Below, in pieces: positions 1 to 8,230 of a stretch of DNA of 45,212 bases (its first letter is position 1; the number at the start of each line of letters is the position of its first letter). The stretch comes from Lachnospiraceae bacterium (GTDB taxonomy: Bacteria > Bacillota > Clostridia > Lachnospirales > Lachnospiraceae): contig JAGAPO010000098.1 of NCBI GenBank assembly GCA_017623215.1, positions 1-45,212 of the forward strand. Reading direction: 5' to 3'. Position numbers and translations under genes: made by a program. The notes beneath the pieces were generated by a model. That model did not search any database. It was not told the origin of the DNA and worked only from the letters and a program-made list of their open reading frames with translations.

Positions 1-314
1 ATGAGGACTGGTCGGACGGTCGTATCACGGAGTAAAACTTCAACATGATGTCTCAGAAATATCATACCGAGCAGCAGGAGCTTGTCGAGAAGATCGAAAG
101 GCTGTCTGCCGAGCTTGAATCTGAAAAGCAAACAACTGTCGATGCGGAGACGTGGATTTCTCTTATCAAGCAGTACGCAAACCCCACCGAACTGACAGCG
201 GAGCTTCTGAATACGCTGATTGAAAAGATCGTTGTTCACGAAGCAACCACCGTGGATGGTATGCGTGAGCAGAATATTGACATCTACTACCGCTTTATCG
301 GCAAAATTGAGTAA
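1..314 (+). pseudogene. Large serine recombinase, 3' remnant with in-frame stop
   Basis: The frame ending at 314 reads as the C-terminal tail of a Tn4451/TnpX-type large serine recombinase (DUF4368-like end). It has a charged coiled-coil stretch at about 60-150 and the typical ending with IEKIVVHEA and IDIYYRFIGKIE. The same frame continues upstream to the window edge as DWSDGRITE, then meets TAA at 33-35, then continues NFNMMSQKY. In intact relatives this stretch normally has a sense codon, often Tyr, at that point, so TAC to TAA is the simplest explanation. The catalytic N-terminal resolvase domain would lie off the left edge, so its state cannot be judged. A start at ATG 45 or 48 could give an 88-89 residue fragment, but this would lack all catalytic parts. 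The family is recalled from memory of the C-terminal motif. Confidence 0.75.
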
Positions 315-326
315 AAACAAGGATAT

Positions 327-356
327 GAGTGCCTATGCAAGTAGGCGTAGGCACTC
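327..356. repeat. Hairpin after the recombinase
   Basis: A 12-bp stem (327-338 with 345-356, GAGTGCCTATGC against GCGTAGGCACTC, one G-T pair) encloses a 6-base loop. It begins 13 bases after the recombinase stop. No T-run follows, so it is not a classic rho-independent terminator. It may be the terminal structure of the former element or a processing hairpin. The right side is followed at once by the truncated regulator frame. Confidence 0.55.
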
Positions 357-377
357 GTACATAACCAATATCTTTAG

Positions 378-1349
378 GTACGGGAAACGGGCGAAGGGTT
401 TCCGGATATTACCTTGCTCCCCAAAATAGCGTTTTATTTTGATGTAACCGTTGATGAACTTCTGAATGTAGATCAGGTCAGAGTTGAAGAAGCAATTGGT
501 GAATACAAACGGCAAAGCGCAATCTATCAAAACACGGGTGAGAATGAAAAAAAACTTGCTTTGTGGGAAAAGGCATATTCTGAGTTCCCGAGCGATTGCC
601 GCGTAATCGAAGGCCTTATGTTCGCTATTAATCGGGATGCAAAATGGCATTGCTCTATGGGGGAAGCAGAGCGCATTATTGCTCTCGGAGAAGAGCTTAT
701 GCAAAGATCAACAGATACAAACCAGAGAGAAAACGCCATTCAGTGTTTGTGCTATACTTACGACAGTATAGGCGATAAGGAAAAAGCATTGTATTATGCC
801 GATATGAGCGGAAGCTTTCAGATAACGAGAGAGGATCTTCGCACTACGATTCTCGACGGTGAAGAAGGAGTTAAGGCTTGTCAAAGTTATATGATGTCCT
901 TAATTCATACGGCAGCTATGACAGCATCAAGTATGACAGCTAAAGTCAAGTTTTCGCATGTAGAAATTATTGAAGCATATCAATTTGCTATTGATCTGAT
1001 AAATCGGTTGTTTTCGGACGGGAATGTGGGCCCTTATGCCTTTGATATTTCGTATTATTATTGTAAGATTGCAATCGAGTATGCAAATCTGGGTGATTCG
1101 ACGAATACGCTGGATGCACTTGAAGAAAGCGCGAAATATGCCATCATGGAAGCTGCACTGACCGATATGAAGTACACAGCACCTATGGTCAACCGCTTAT
1201 ACTGCAATCACTCAAAGATGGGCAAGAATTATAAAGGAAATTCCTGTAATTTGAGAATCAAGGCGCTTGAGGATAAAAAATTTGATTTTGTTCGCAACGA
1301 ACAAAAATTCAAGAGAATAGTTAACGAACTTGAAAAATACGTCGAATAA
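378..1349 (+). pseudogene. HTH/TPR-type transcriptional regulator missing its N-terminus
   Basis: The frame opens after a TAG at 375 and reads VRETGEGFPDITLLPKIAFY, then FDVTVDELLNVDQ. This is the end of a Xre-type helix-turn-helix domain (usually ...SKWETG.S.PDI.LLP.IA..F.VS.DELL), followed by a helical TPR-like region of about 290 residues. The recognition helices that should precede it are absent. Upstream sequence is the recombinase hairpin, and two codons of the usual KWETG motif are changed. A TTG at 414 could start a 311-residue product, but it has no convincing ribosome site and would lack DNA binding. The gene is visibly richer in A/T than the genes after 1500, which fits acquired DNA. 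I infer that an element integrated in, or a deletion removed, the 5' part. Function as a regulator is lost unless the C-terminal part acts alone. Confidence 0.65.
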
Positions 1350-1523
1350 CTGAATTCGTAAAGCTTTCGACGAGTAAGCTTGGTCGGAGACCTAAACCGG
1401 ATTTTCTTAAGAAATTAGAAGAATTCCTCTCATAAATCGAATCAATGTGTAATTGTCGTCGCCCATTCGAACAATTTGGCAAAGAGGCAGATATTATATT
1501 CAGACTTTGGAAAGGAGATTAGC

Positions 1524-3479
1524 ATGGATATTAGAAAAGAGATCGATTCATTCGCGGGGGAGTATTATAAGATCGAGACGGACAGCAAAAGCAGTCGGTT
1601 CGACCTTGCTGTTGTACCAATTGAGGATATGGAAGCGTTTTGCTGCTCCTATCGGGCGGAGCCGTTCTTTATGAGCGCGGCCGCGGGAACGCAGGTCAGT
1701 GAGATTCCGAAGGAGACCCAATGGCTGGGAGTGAAGCATTCGGACGGAACCTACAGCGTGTATTTCAGCCTGGTCTGCGGGAAGTTTCGAACCTCCTTAT
1801 ATGGAGCGGATGACCGGCTTAGAGTGGTAGCGCTAACCGGTGACGAGGAGCTGCAGGAGGATGGCTTTTACGCATTCTACAAAATTTCGGGCGGGAATTT
1901 TTATTCCCTCGTGGAGTGCGCGGCGGCCAGCATAAGCGAACGCTTTCACACGGTAAGGCTGCGGAGTGAAAAAAGGGAGCCGGAATTCATGAAGTATTTT
2001 GGCTGGTGTACGTGGGACTCATTCTACGCCGATGTCACGCAGGATGACGTGTCGCGGGGGCTTAGGAATTGGAAAGAGGGCGGATTCGTCCCCAAGCTGT
2101 TAATTCTGGATGACGGGTGGCAGACTGTGAATAATTATACGGAACCGCAGGGGCACAGAAAGCTCTCGGATTTTAAGGCGAATGAAAAATTCAATCATTG
2201 CCTATCCGAGGTTGTGACCGAGGCAAAGAAGAATTACGGCATCGAAAAGTTCTTTGTATGGCATGCCGTTATGGGCTATTGGGGAGGCGTCGATGTCGAA
2301 TCGGAACGCATGCAGCAATACCGTCCCGCGTTAAGCGAAGCGATTCATACCGATGAGATCAAAGAAGTGAATCCGACCCGCTGGAACTCGGAGAAGTTCC
2401 CGTTCGGAATGATTGACTGCGAAAAAGCATTTGATTTTTACAACGATTACCATACCTATTTAAAGAACGAAGGAGTGGACGGCGTTAAAATTGATGTTCA
2501 GTCCGGGATAGAAGGGCATACGAATCACAGAGGCGGAAGATGCAGGGTAACCAGGCAGATCCGCGATGGCCTGGAGGCTTCGGTCTGCCGTAATTTTGAC
2601 GGGGAAATGATTAATTGTATGTCGTGCTCGAATGATATAATCTATCATTTAAAGAGCACGAATATGATCAGAACCTCCAACGACTTTTTCCCGAACCGGC
2701 CGGAATCGCATTCGAATCATATCTATACCAATGCGATATGCAGCATCTGGCTGAGCCAGTTCGCATACTGCGACTGGGATATGTTCCAGACAGGCCATGA
2801 ATTCGGAGCATATCATGCGGCGGCCCGCGCGATAAGCGGCGGACCGGTCTATGTATCGGACCGGGTCGGGGAGCATGATTACGCGCTGATAGATATGCTG
2901 ACCGATAAAGACGGCTGTATCTTAAAGGCCGAGGGGACTGCAAGGCCGACAATGGACTGCCTGTTCGCCGATCCGAACAAGGACAAGTCCCTGTTCAAGA
3001 TATACAATCATAATAAATACAATTCGGTGGTCGGAGTATTTGCCTTTGATGAGCAGGAGGAGAAGCGCGGTACCGTAAAGGCAGGGGACGCGGAGGAGAT
3101 TCCGACCGACTCCGGGGCACAGTATGCCGCATACAGCCAAAAGGAGAATCGGACCTATTATCTGGAATCGGAGACAGAGGGAATTGCCGTTGCTCTGCGT
3201 CCAAGGCAGTTCGATCTCATTACCCTTGCGAAGGTTGAGGATGGGTTCGCGGTAATCGGATTGACGAATAAGCTTAACAGCGGCGGGGCAGTTAAAAAGA
3301 TAACGAAGCTGCGCGACCGATATATTCTAAAAGTCTCGGACGGCGGAGAACTGCTGATTTATTCCAAGGACGCGGTTCGGGTGTTCTTTGGGACGGAAGA
3401 GTGTGGGATCGAGGACGAGAATGGCTTTAAACGAATTCTTTTGCCGGATGCCGGAGTGGTTGAGATTGTAAAGCTATGA
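1524..3479 (+). CDS. GH36-family alpha-galactosidase (raffinose synthase/Sip1-like)
   Basis: A 651-residue protein of the Sip1/raffinose-synthase branch of glycoside hydrolase family 36, expected to act on alpha-galactosides in the cytoplasm, since no signal peptide is seen. It shows a beta-sandwich N-terminal region (about 1-150) and then a TIM barrel with FGWCTWDSFY, LLILDDGWQT, FFVWHAVMGYWGG and GVDGVKIDVQ. The Asp of KID (about residue 324) is the expected nucleophile. The Asp of RTSNDFFPNRPESH (about 387) is the expected acid/base. A C-terminal beta domain follows. ATG 1524 is chosen because GGAAAGGAG lies six bases before it; the frame is open further upstream to a TTG at 1476, which has no good ribosome site. 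Exact substrate (raffinose, stachyose, melibiose or other) cannot be told. The next downstream genes have their own promoter candidate. Confidence 0.88.
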   Translation: MDIRKEIDSFAGEYYKIETDSKSSRFDLAVVPIEDMEAFCCSYRAEPFFMSAAAGTQVSEIPKETQWLGVKHSDGTYSVYFSLVCGKFRTSLYGADDRLRVVALTGDEELQEDGFYAFYKISGGNFYSLVECAAASISERFHTVRLRSEKREPEFMKYFGWCTWDSFYADVTQDDVSRGLRNWKEGGFVPKLLILDDGWQTVNNYTEPQGHRKLSDFKANEKFNHCLSEVVTEAKKNYGIEKFFVWHAVMGYWGGVDVESERMQQYRPALSEAIHTDEIKEVNPTRWNSEKFPFGMIDCEKAFDFYNDYHTYLKNEGVDGVKIDVQSGIEGHTNHRGGRCRVTRQIRDGLEASVCRNFDGEMINCMSCSNDIIYHLKSTNMIRTSNDFFPNRPESHSNHIYTNAICSIWLSQFAYCDWDMFQTGHEFGAYHAAARAISGGPVYVSDRVGEHDYALIDMLTDKDGCILKAEGTARPTMDCLFADPNKDKSLFKIYNHNKYNSVVGVFAFDEQEEKRGTVKAGDAEEIPTDSGAQYAAYSQKENRTYYLESETEGIAVALRPRQFDLITLAKVEDGFAVIGLTNKLNSGGAVKKITKLRDRYILKVSDGGELLIYSKDAVRVFFGTEECGIEDENGFKRILLPDAGVVEIVKL

Positions 3480-3532
3480 CAAAGCACGGACGGCCGCATC
3501 GAATATTATAGCTCCGAATTCGTTTCGTGATC

Positions 3533-3561
3533 TTGCGAAATGGGGGGAAATGAGTTATAGT
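3533..3561 (+). promoter_or_regulatory. Candidate sigma-A promoter for the EEP pair
   Basis: TTGCGA (3533-3538), a 17-base spacer and TATAGT (3556-3561) lie 30 bases before the first EEP gene. Both hexamers match the consensus at four or five positions and the spacing is ideal. Confidence 0.5.
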
Positions 3562-3590
3562 GTAAGAAAAATATCATGGGAGGGTTTTCT

Positions 3591-4304
3591 ATGAAGATAA
3601 AGGTAATGAGTTTTAACGTTCAGCATTGTATGAATTACATATCTCGTAAGATTGATTTTGACTGCTTTGCGGATGCCATCCGTGAGGTCGGCGCAGATAT
3701 CGTCGGGCTGAACGAGATCCGCGGTGAAGGAGAGGACAGAGAGGAGTACCAGGAGCAGGCGAAGATTCTGGCGGAGAAGCTGGGCTTTCACTATTATTTC
3801 GCAGAGGCAATTAAGTTTCAGGGAGTGAATCCCTACGGTAACGCGCTGATTTCGAGGTATCCGATTGTATCGGTGGAGAAGGTTATGGTGCCCGATCCGG
3901 AAGTAAGGGGATATGATGGATATTATGAGACAAGATGCCTGTTAAAGGCGAAGCTTGACGTGAACGGTGAGCGTTTGACCGTATGTGTGATCCATTTCGG
4001 ACTGAATCCGGACGAGAAGGAGAATGCGGCTGCGACGGTGTTAAAGAGCATTGAGGATGAGAAGTGTGTGCTGATGGGAGATTTTAACATGACGCCGGAT
4101 AATCCGCTGTTCGATCCGATTCGGGCGCGTCTGTATGATACTGCGGAGCTGTTCAAAGAGCCGCTGCTGAGCTGCCCGTCTGATTTTCCGACAGAGAAGA
4201 TTGATTACATATTCACAAGCCGCGATATCAAGGTGCACAGTGCAGACATTCCGGCCATGATTGTATCGGATCACAGACCGTATCTTGCCGAGATCGAGCT
4301 GTAA
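3591..4304 (+). CDS. Endonuclease/exonuclease/phosphatase family protein, copy 1
   Basis: A 237-residue single-domain member of the metal-dependent EEP fold (DNase I-like). Members cleave phosphodiesters or phosphomonoesters in nucleic acids, phospholipids or sugar phosphates. Visible family motifs are MSFNVQH at the N-terminus, GLNEIR (Glu binds metal), GDFNM (catalytic Asp/Asn) and SDHRPYL near the end (catalytic His). No signal peptide or membrane segment is seen, so it is probably cytosolic. ATG 3591 is preferred over ATG 3576 because GGGAGGG is correctly spaced before it. A closely similar copy follows after 54 bases. A small stand-alone EEP protein without extra domains could act on several substrate classes, so the true substrate is not predictable. 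Confidence 0.85.
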   Translation: MKIKVMSFNVQHCMNYISRKIDFDCFADAIREVGADIVGLNEIRGEGEDREEYQEQAKILAEKLGFHYYFAEAIKFQGVNPYGNALISRYPIVSVEKVMVPDPEVRGYDGYYETRCLLKAKLDVNGERLTVCVIHFGLNPDEKENAAATVLKSIEDEKCVLMGDFNMTPDNPLFDPIRARLYDTAELFKEPLLSCPSDFPTEKIDYIFTSRDIKVHSADIPAMIVSDHRPYLAEIEL

Positions 4305-4358
4305 ATAACGGATGCAGTCAATGTTATAAGCGAAAATGATACGCAGGAGGTCACAAGC

Positions 4359-5069
4359 ATGAACCTTAAGATAATGAGCTTCAATATTCAGCATTGCCTG
4401 AACTACATATCCCGCCGGATCGAGTTCGATTGCTTTGCGGATGCAATCCGCGAGAGCGGAGCTGATATTATCGGACTGAACGAGGTACGGGATAAAGGAG
4501 AAGACAAAGACTACCAGGCGCAGGCAAAGATTCTGGCGGAAAAGCTGGGATATCACTATTATTTTGCAAAAGCGATAGATTCTCAGGGGGTGAACCCTTA
4601 CGGCAATGCGCTGCTGTCACGTTATCCGATTCTGTCGGCCAGGACCGTTATGGTGCCCGATCCGGAAGTAAGAGGGTATGAAGGATATTATGAGACGAGA
4701 TGCCTGTTAAAGGCGAAGATCGATGTGAACGGAGAGGTTCTTACGGTATGCGTGATTCATTTCGGATTGAATCCGGACGAGCAGGAGAATGCAGTAAAGA
4801 CCGTATTGACAAGTGTCGAGGATGAAAAATGCATTCTGATGGGAGACTTTAACGTAGAGCCGGACAATGCGGTGATTCTGCCGATAGGGGAGCGCCTGTA
4901 TGATACCGCCGAGCAGTTCGGAGAGCCGTTGCTTAGCTGGCCGTCCGATAAACCGAAGGTGAAGATTGACTACATATTCACAAGCCGGGATATTAAGGTA
5001 ACGAGCGCGGATATTCCAGCTATGATTGTATCGGATCACAGACCCTATCTTGCCGAAATAGAACTGTAA
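4359..5069 (+). CDS. Endonuclease/exonuclease/phosphatase family protein, copy 2
   Basis: A 236-residue paralogue of the preceding gene, alike along its whole length (for example both have YNALL/YGNALI-type and VMVPDPEVRGY blocks). It has the same catalytic motifs: MSFNIQH, GLNEVR, GDFNV and SDHRPYL. GCAGGAGG sits nine bases before ATG 4359. The two genes are in tandem on one strand with a short gap and no terminator between them, so they probably share a transcript. Differences cluster in surface-like regions and in a one-residue shorter acidic stretch near residue 48. This fits an older tandem duplication that has since diverged rather than a recent copy. Whether the two have different substrates is unknown. 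Confidence 0.85.
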   Translation: MNLKIMSFNIQHCLNYISRRIEFDCFADAIRESGADIIGLNEVRDKGEDKDYQAQAKILAEKLGYHYYFAKAIDSQGVNPYGNALLSRYPILSARTVMVPDPEVRGYEGYYETRCLLKAKIDVNGEVLTVCVIHFGLNPDEQENAVKTVLTSVEDEKCILMGDFNVEPDNAVILPIGERLYDTAEQFGEPLLSWPSDKPKVKIDYIFTSRDIKVTSADIPAMIVSDHRPYLAEIEL

Positions 5070-5123
5070 TGAGGTACCGGTGGGGACTTTGTTATATGAT
5101 ACCAGCGCGTATACGGTCCTCCT

Positions 5124-5555
5124 CCACGGATGGAGTATTCACAGAAACGGCAGTTTACAGAAGATGCTACATTATTTGCGGTGAACCGGGAGAACGACGG
5201 ATCGCCGTTTACAGCAAGGATGGTACTTTTATGCTACCCGGGTGAGAGCGGAAGCTTTACGCTGTATGAGGATGACGGCGTGACCGAAGCGTACAAGAAC
5301 GGAAGCTGGTTAAAGACCGAGCTTAGTTATATCAGCCAGGACGGAAGAGTAACGCTTGAGATTCATCCGGAGGGCAAAGGCTATGAAGGAATGCCGGAGC
5401 AGAGAGAATACACAATTCGTTTGGCCGCTACCAAACCCGGAATGAAGATTGCGAACGGAATGGAAGCGGAAGTGGAGTATGCGGATCGCGTTACGACCAT
5501 CCGGATCCCCAAGAGAGCGATATGGGACAGTGTAGTGGTGGAACTGGAAGAATAG
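5124..5555 (+). pseudogene. GH31 alpha-glucosidase C-terminal fragment (DUF5110)
   Basis: The reading frame contains the end of a glycoside hydrolase family 31 protein. PPPRMEYSQ corresponds to the end of the barrel/proximal beta domain. YPGESGSFTLYEDDG and the following 90 residues are a typical DUF5110 C-terminal beta domain. The catalytic TIM barrel that should precede it, about 600 residues with two Asp, is absent: a stop lies at 5097-5099 and the EEP gene occupies the DNA before that. An ATG at 5130 could start a 141-residue product, but no good ribosome site is seen. I read it as a remnant left when most of a GH31 gene was deleted. A free-standing DUF5110 protein is possible but less likely. 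Confidence 0.75.
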
Positions 5556-5746
5556 TTCCATCACTTCAACGTATTTCCTGTCAAGAACGCTCATAAGCTG
5601 ATACATCCGAAATAAATCATTCCCTTCTGAATACATTTATCGTACAACAGGAAGGTTTCCGATTTGCTGCTGCCTTGTTCCCACATGTTAAAATACGGAT
5701 GCGAGTTCTGATATATGTGAGAAGAACGTATGTTTGCGAAAGTGAT
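5556..5746. other. Intergenic stretch without recognised gene
   Basis: I see no convincing gene, terminator or RNA here. Minus-strand frames are open over parts of it, but they run through neighbouring genes and have no recognisable family motif. Confidence 0.4.
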
Positions 5747-5775
5747 TTGACGGAAATTGGAAACTATGATATACT
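5747..5775 (+). promoter_or_regulatory. Strong sigma-A promoter for DUF3737-amidohydrolase
   Basis: TTGACG (5747-5752), a 17-base spacer and TATACT (5770-5775): five of six matches in each hexamer and ideal spacing. It lies 63 bases before the DUF3737 gene. Confidence 0.75.
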
Positions 5776-5838
5776 GATAAAAAATGTTAACGATGTAAGA
5801 ATTCACAGCCCTCTGTGAAGAAGAAGGAGAGTAGGGGC

Positions 5839-6696
5839 ATGAACAGAATCGAGAACCGGACGTTCGATGAAGAACGGGCACTCTATAATGTAAAGGATAC
5901 AGAAGTGATCGGCTGTACATTTGCCGGGCCGGCGGACGGGGAATCCGTATTAAAAGAGGTACGGAATGTAATTGTAACAGATTGTAAGTTCTCGCTGCGG
6001 TATCCGCTGTGGCATGCAAAAGGATTTGAACTGATTCGCTCTCAGATGGATGATAAGACAAGGGCGCCGATCTGGTACACGGATGAAGGCAGAATTGAGA
6101 ACTGTACCATCAAAGGAATCAAATGCCTGCGGGAATGTGATAGAACCAAGATTGTACGAAGCAAGATTGAGTCACCGGAATTCGGCTGGAAGTGCAGAGG
6201 AGTGTCCATAGAGGATTCTGATATCGTGTCGGAATATTTTTTGTTCGAGAGCCGCGACATTGTGATTGACAATCTGAGGCTGAAAGGAAAGTATTCCTTC
6301 CAGTATAATAAGAACCTACATATCCGCGACTCGGTATTAGATACCAAGGATGCGTTCTGGCATGGTGAGAACATTACGGTGGAGAATTCGATTGTAAAAG
6401 GAGAGTACCTCGCGTGGTTTTCGGACGGCCTTACCCTGATTAACTGCCATATTATCGGGACGCAGCCGCTTTGCTATTGTAAGAATCTGAAGCTGATTAA
6501 CTGCACCATGGAGGGAACGGATCTGGCGTTCGAGTATTCGGATGTGGAAGCGGATGTAAAAGGACATATTTTGTCAGTTAAGAATCCGAGATCCGGGCAT
6601 ATCATTGCGGACAGCGTTGGAGAGATTGTGAGAGAGGATTCGATCATGGATGCGCTGGGAGAAATCAGGATTCGCGGGACGGAGGAAAGCTTATGA
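5839..6696 (+). CDS. DUF3737 family beta-helix protein
   Basis: A 285-residue protein made of short repeating turns (patterns such as VIGCTFAGP, VIVTDCKF, IENCTIKG, LINCHIIG, LINCTMEG), typical of a right-handed parallel beta-helix. It matches my memory of the DUF3737 family, found widely in Firmicutes and Bacteroides with unknown biochemical role. The fold resembles pectin-degrading and hexapeptide-like proteins. No signal peptide is seen. ATG 5839 follows GGAGAGTAGGGGC. The stop overlaps the start of the next gene (ATGA at 6693-6696), so the two products are made together from the strong promoter at 5747. A carbohydrate-linked role is only inferred from the fold and neighbours. Confidence 0.8.
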   Translation: MNRIENRTFDEERALYNVKDTEVIGCTFAGPADGESVLKEVRNVIVTDCKFSLRYPLWHAKGFELIRSQMDDKTRAPIWYTDEGRIENCTIKGIKCLRECDRTKIVRSKIESPEFGWKCRGVSIEDSDIVSEYFLFESRDIVIDNLRLKGKYSFQYNKNLHIRDSVLDTKDAFWHGENITVENSIVKGEYLAWFSDGLTLINCHIIGTQPLCYCKNLKLINCTMEGTDLAFEYSDVEADVKGHILSVKNPRSGHIIADSVGEIVREDSIMDALGEIRIRGTEESL

Positions 6697-7610
6697 GATA
6701 TGATGCACATATGCATCTATGGACGGCGAATGCGTCGCCCGACAATTTGATGAAAGCATTGGAGAAGGCCGGAATGAACGGCGGAATCGTACTTTCCATG
6801 CCTTCAGAACAGTATGCGGGGCTGGGAGGCGGAGCCCCTTATGAGGAACGCCTTGCGGATGTACTGCGGTTTACCAGGAAGTATCCGGACAGACTGTACC
6901 CGATTCTGTGGGTTCACCCGGATGAGGAAGAGATTCTCGCGAAGATTGAGGATGCAGCGGGACGCGGAATCATGGGGTTTAAGCTGATATGCAACAGCTA
7001 TTATATATACGAAGACAAGAGTATGCGTCTGCTGGAGCAGATTGCAAAGACCGGCAGGCCTGTTGTCTGCCACAGCGGAATTCTGTGGGACGGACAGGTC
7101 TCTTCGGCGTACAACAAACCGATTAACTGGGAGCACTGTTTCGAGATTTCCGGCCTTCGATTTGCGCTGGCGCACTGCTCGTGGCCGTGGTATGACGAAT
7201 GCATCGCACTCTACGGCAAATTCCTCGACACCTACAGCAAGCGCCCGGAGCTTTCTGCGGAGATGTTCCTCGATATTACGCCGGGAACTCCTGTGCCGTA
7301 CCGAAGAGATTTGCTGACCAAGCTTCATACGGTCGGATATGATGTTAAGCATAATATCCTGTTTGGAACCGATGGCGCCGCGAATGATTATAATGAGGAG
7401 TGGGCGCGGAAGTGGCAGACAATTGACGACGCCCTGTATGAGGAGATCGGAGTTGACAAAGAGACTGTGAATTGCATCTATGAGGACAATCTGAAGCGTT
7501 TCCTTGGACTGGAACAGGGCGCGGTGACGCATAAGGTAACGCTCCTGGACGGAAGAGTTGTGGAGGTTCGGCAGCAGGAAGGCATAAGCGAAGCGCAGAA
7601 AAGAGAATAA
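6693..7610 (+). CDS. Amidohydrolase-superfamily metal-dependent hydrolase
   Basis: A 305-residue TIM-barrel protein of the Amidohydro_2 group. It begins with MRYDAHMHLW, the HxH metal-binding motif on strand 1. It then shows PILWVHPDE, GFKLICNSYY, VVCHSG (third metal His), LAHCSWPWYDE (fourth His) and FGTDGA near the end (catalytic Asp). Members of this group are hydrolases or decarboxylases acting on lactones, amides or aromatic acids. Its start codon overlaps the stop of the DUF3737 gene, which indicates translational coupling. The reaction is unknown. A sugar lactonase-like role would fit the glycan-rich setting, but that is inference. Confidence 0.82.
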   Translation: MRYDAHMHLWTANASPDNLMKALEKAGMNGGIVLSMPSEQYAGLGGGAPYEERLADVLRFTRKYPDRLYPILWVHPDEEEILAKIEDAAGRGIMGFKLICNSYYIYEDKSMRLLEQIAKTGRPVVCHSGILWDGQVSSAYNKPINWEHCFEISGLRFALAHCSWPWYDECIALYGKFLDTYSKRPELSAEMFLDITPGTPVPYRRDLLTKLHTVGYDVKHNILFGTDGAANDYNEEWARKWQTIDDALYEEIGVDKETVNCIYEDNLKRFLGLEQGAVTHKVTLLDGRVVEVRQQEGISEAQKRE

Positions 7611-7659
7611 GGAAAGCAGCAGAAGAGCATTGCTGGAAATTATAATGGAGGTATAAAAG

Positions 7660-8184
7660 ATGGATTTATTACAGTTAATGAAAAACAGAAGAAGCATCCG
7701 AAACTATACCAATGATAAGATTCCGTCGGATAAATTGGAACTGATACTGCAGGCCGGACTGCTTGCCCCGAGCAGCAAGAATATTCGTCCGGTAGAATTC
7801 ATTACGGTGGAGGATCGGGAGACCCTGAAACAACTGGCCCAAAGCAAATCGTTTGGTTCCGGAATGCTCAAAGATGCGGCCTGCGCTATTGTTGTAATTG
7901 GTGATACCAGAAAAGAAGATGCTTGGGTTGAGGACTGCAGCGCTGCGATGGGATATATGCTTTTGATGGCGGAAAGTCTTGGAATCGGTGCCTGCTGGGT
8001 ACAGGAACGATTAAGAAAGAATGCGTTTGGAAAGGATTCGGGAGCCTTCGTAAAGGAGCTGCTTGATATTCCGGAGTACTATGAGGTGGAAGCGCTTCTT
8101 TCTCTTGGAATTCCGGAGAAGAAGGGAGAACCGAGAAGCTGGGAGACGGAGGAGACCGGTAAGATCCACAGAGAAAGATTTTGA
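7660..8184 (+). CDS. Nitroreductase-family FMN oxidoreductase
   Basis: A 174-residue protein with the standard nitroreductase start RRSIRNYTN (Arg residues that bind FMN phosphate), APSSKNIRP, a central AMGYMLLMAESLGIGACWV helix and a late SLGIPEKKG loop. These flavoproteins use NAD(P)H to reduce nitro compounds, quinones or flavins and usually form dimers. Length fits the small clostridial subgroup. TGGAGG lies nine bases before ATG 7660. It follows the amidohydrolase by 49 bases on the same strand with no terminator, so it may be in the same transcript. The natural electron acceptor cannot be deduced. Confidence 0.88.
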   Translation: MDLLQLMKNRRSIRNYTNDKIPSDKLELILQAGLLAPSSKNIRPVEFITVEDRETLKQLAQSKSFGSGMLKDAACAIVVIGDTRKEDAWVEDCSAAMGYMLLMAESLGIGACWVQERLRKNAFGKDSGAFVKELLDIPEYYEVEALLSLGIPEKKGEPRSWETEETGKIHRERF

Positions 8185-8230
8185 GGCAGGACATAAGAGA
8201 GGCGGAAGTTAAGAAAGGTAAGGTACAGCT

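Noticed and set aside
1350..1523. A plus-strand frame near 1349-1432 ending in GRRPKPDFLKKLEEFLS
   Set aside because: It looks protein-like but has no start, no ribosome site and no family I recognise; it may be another remnant in the scar.
5310..6061. Minus-strand open frames across the GH31 remnant and the DUF3737 start
   Set aside because: They lie opposite real genes, have no motif and no ribosome site; parts resemble codon-mirror shadows.
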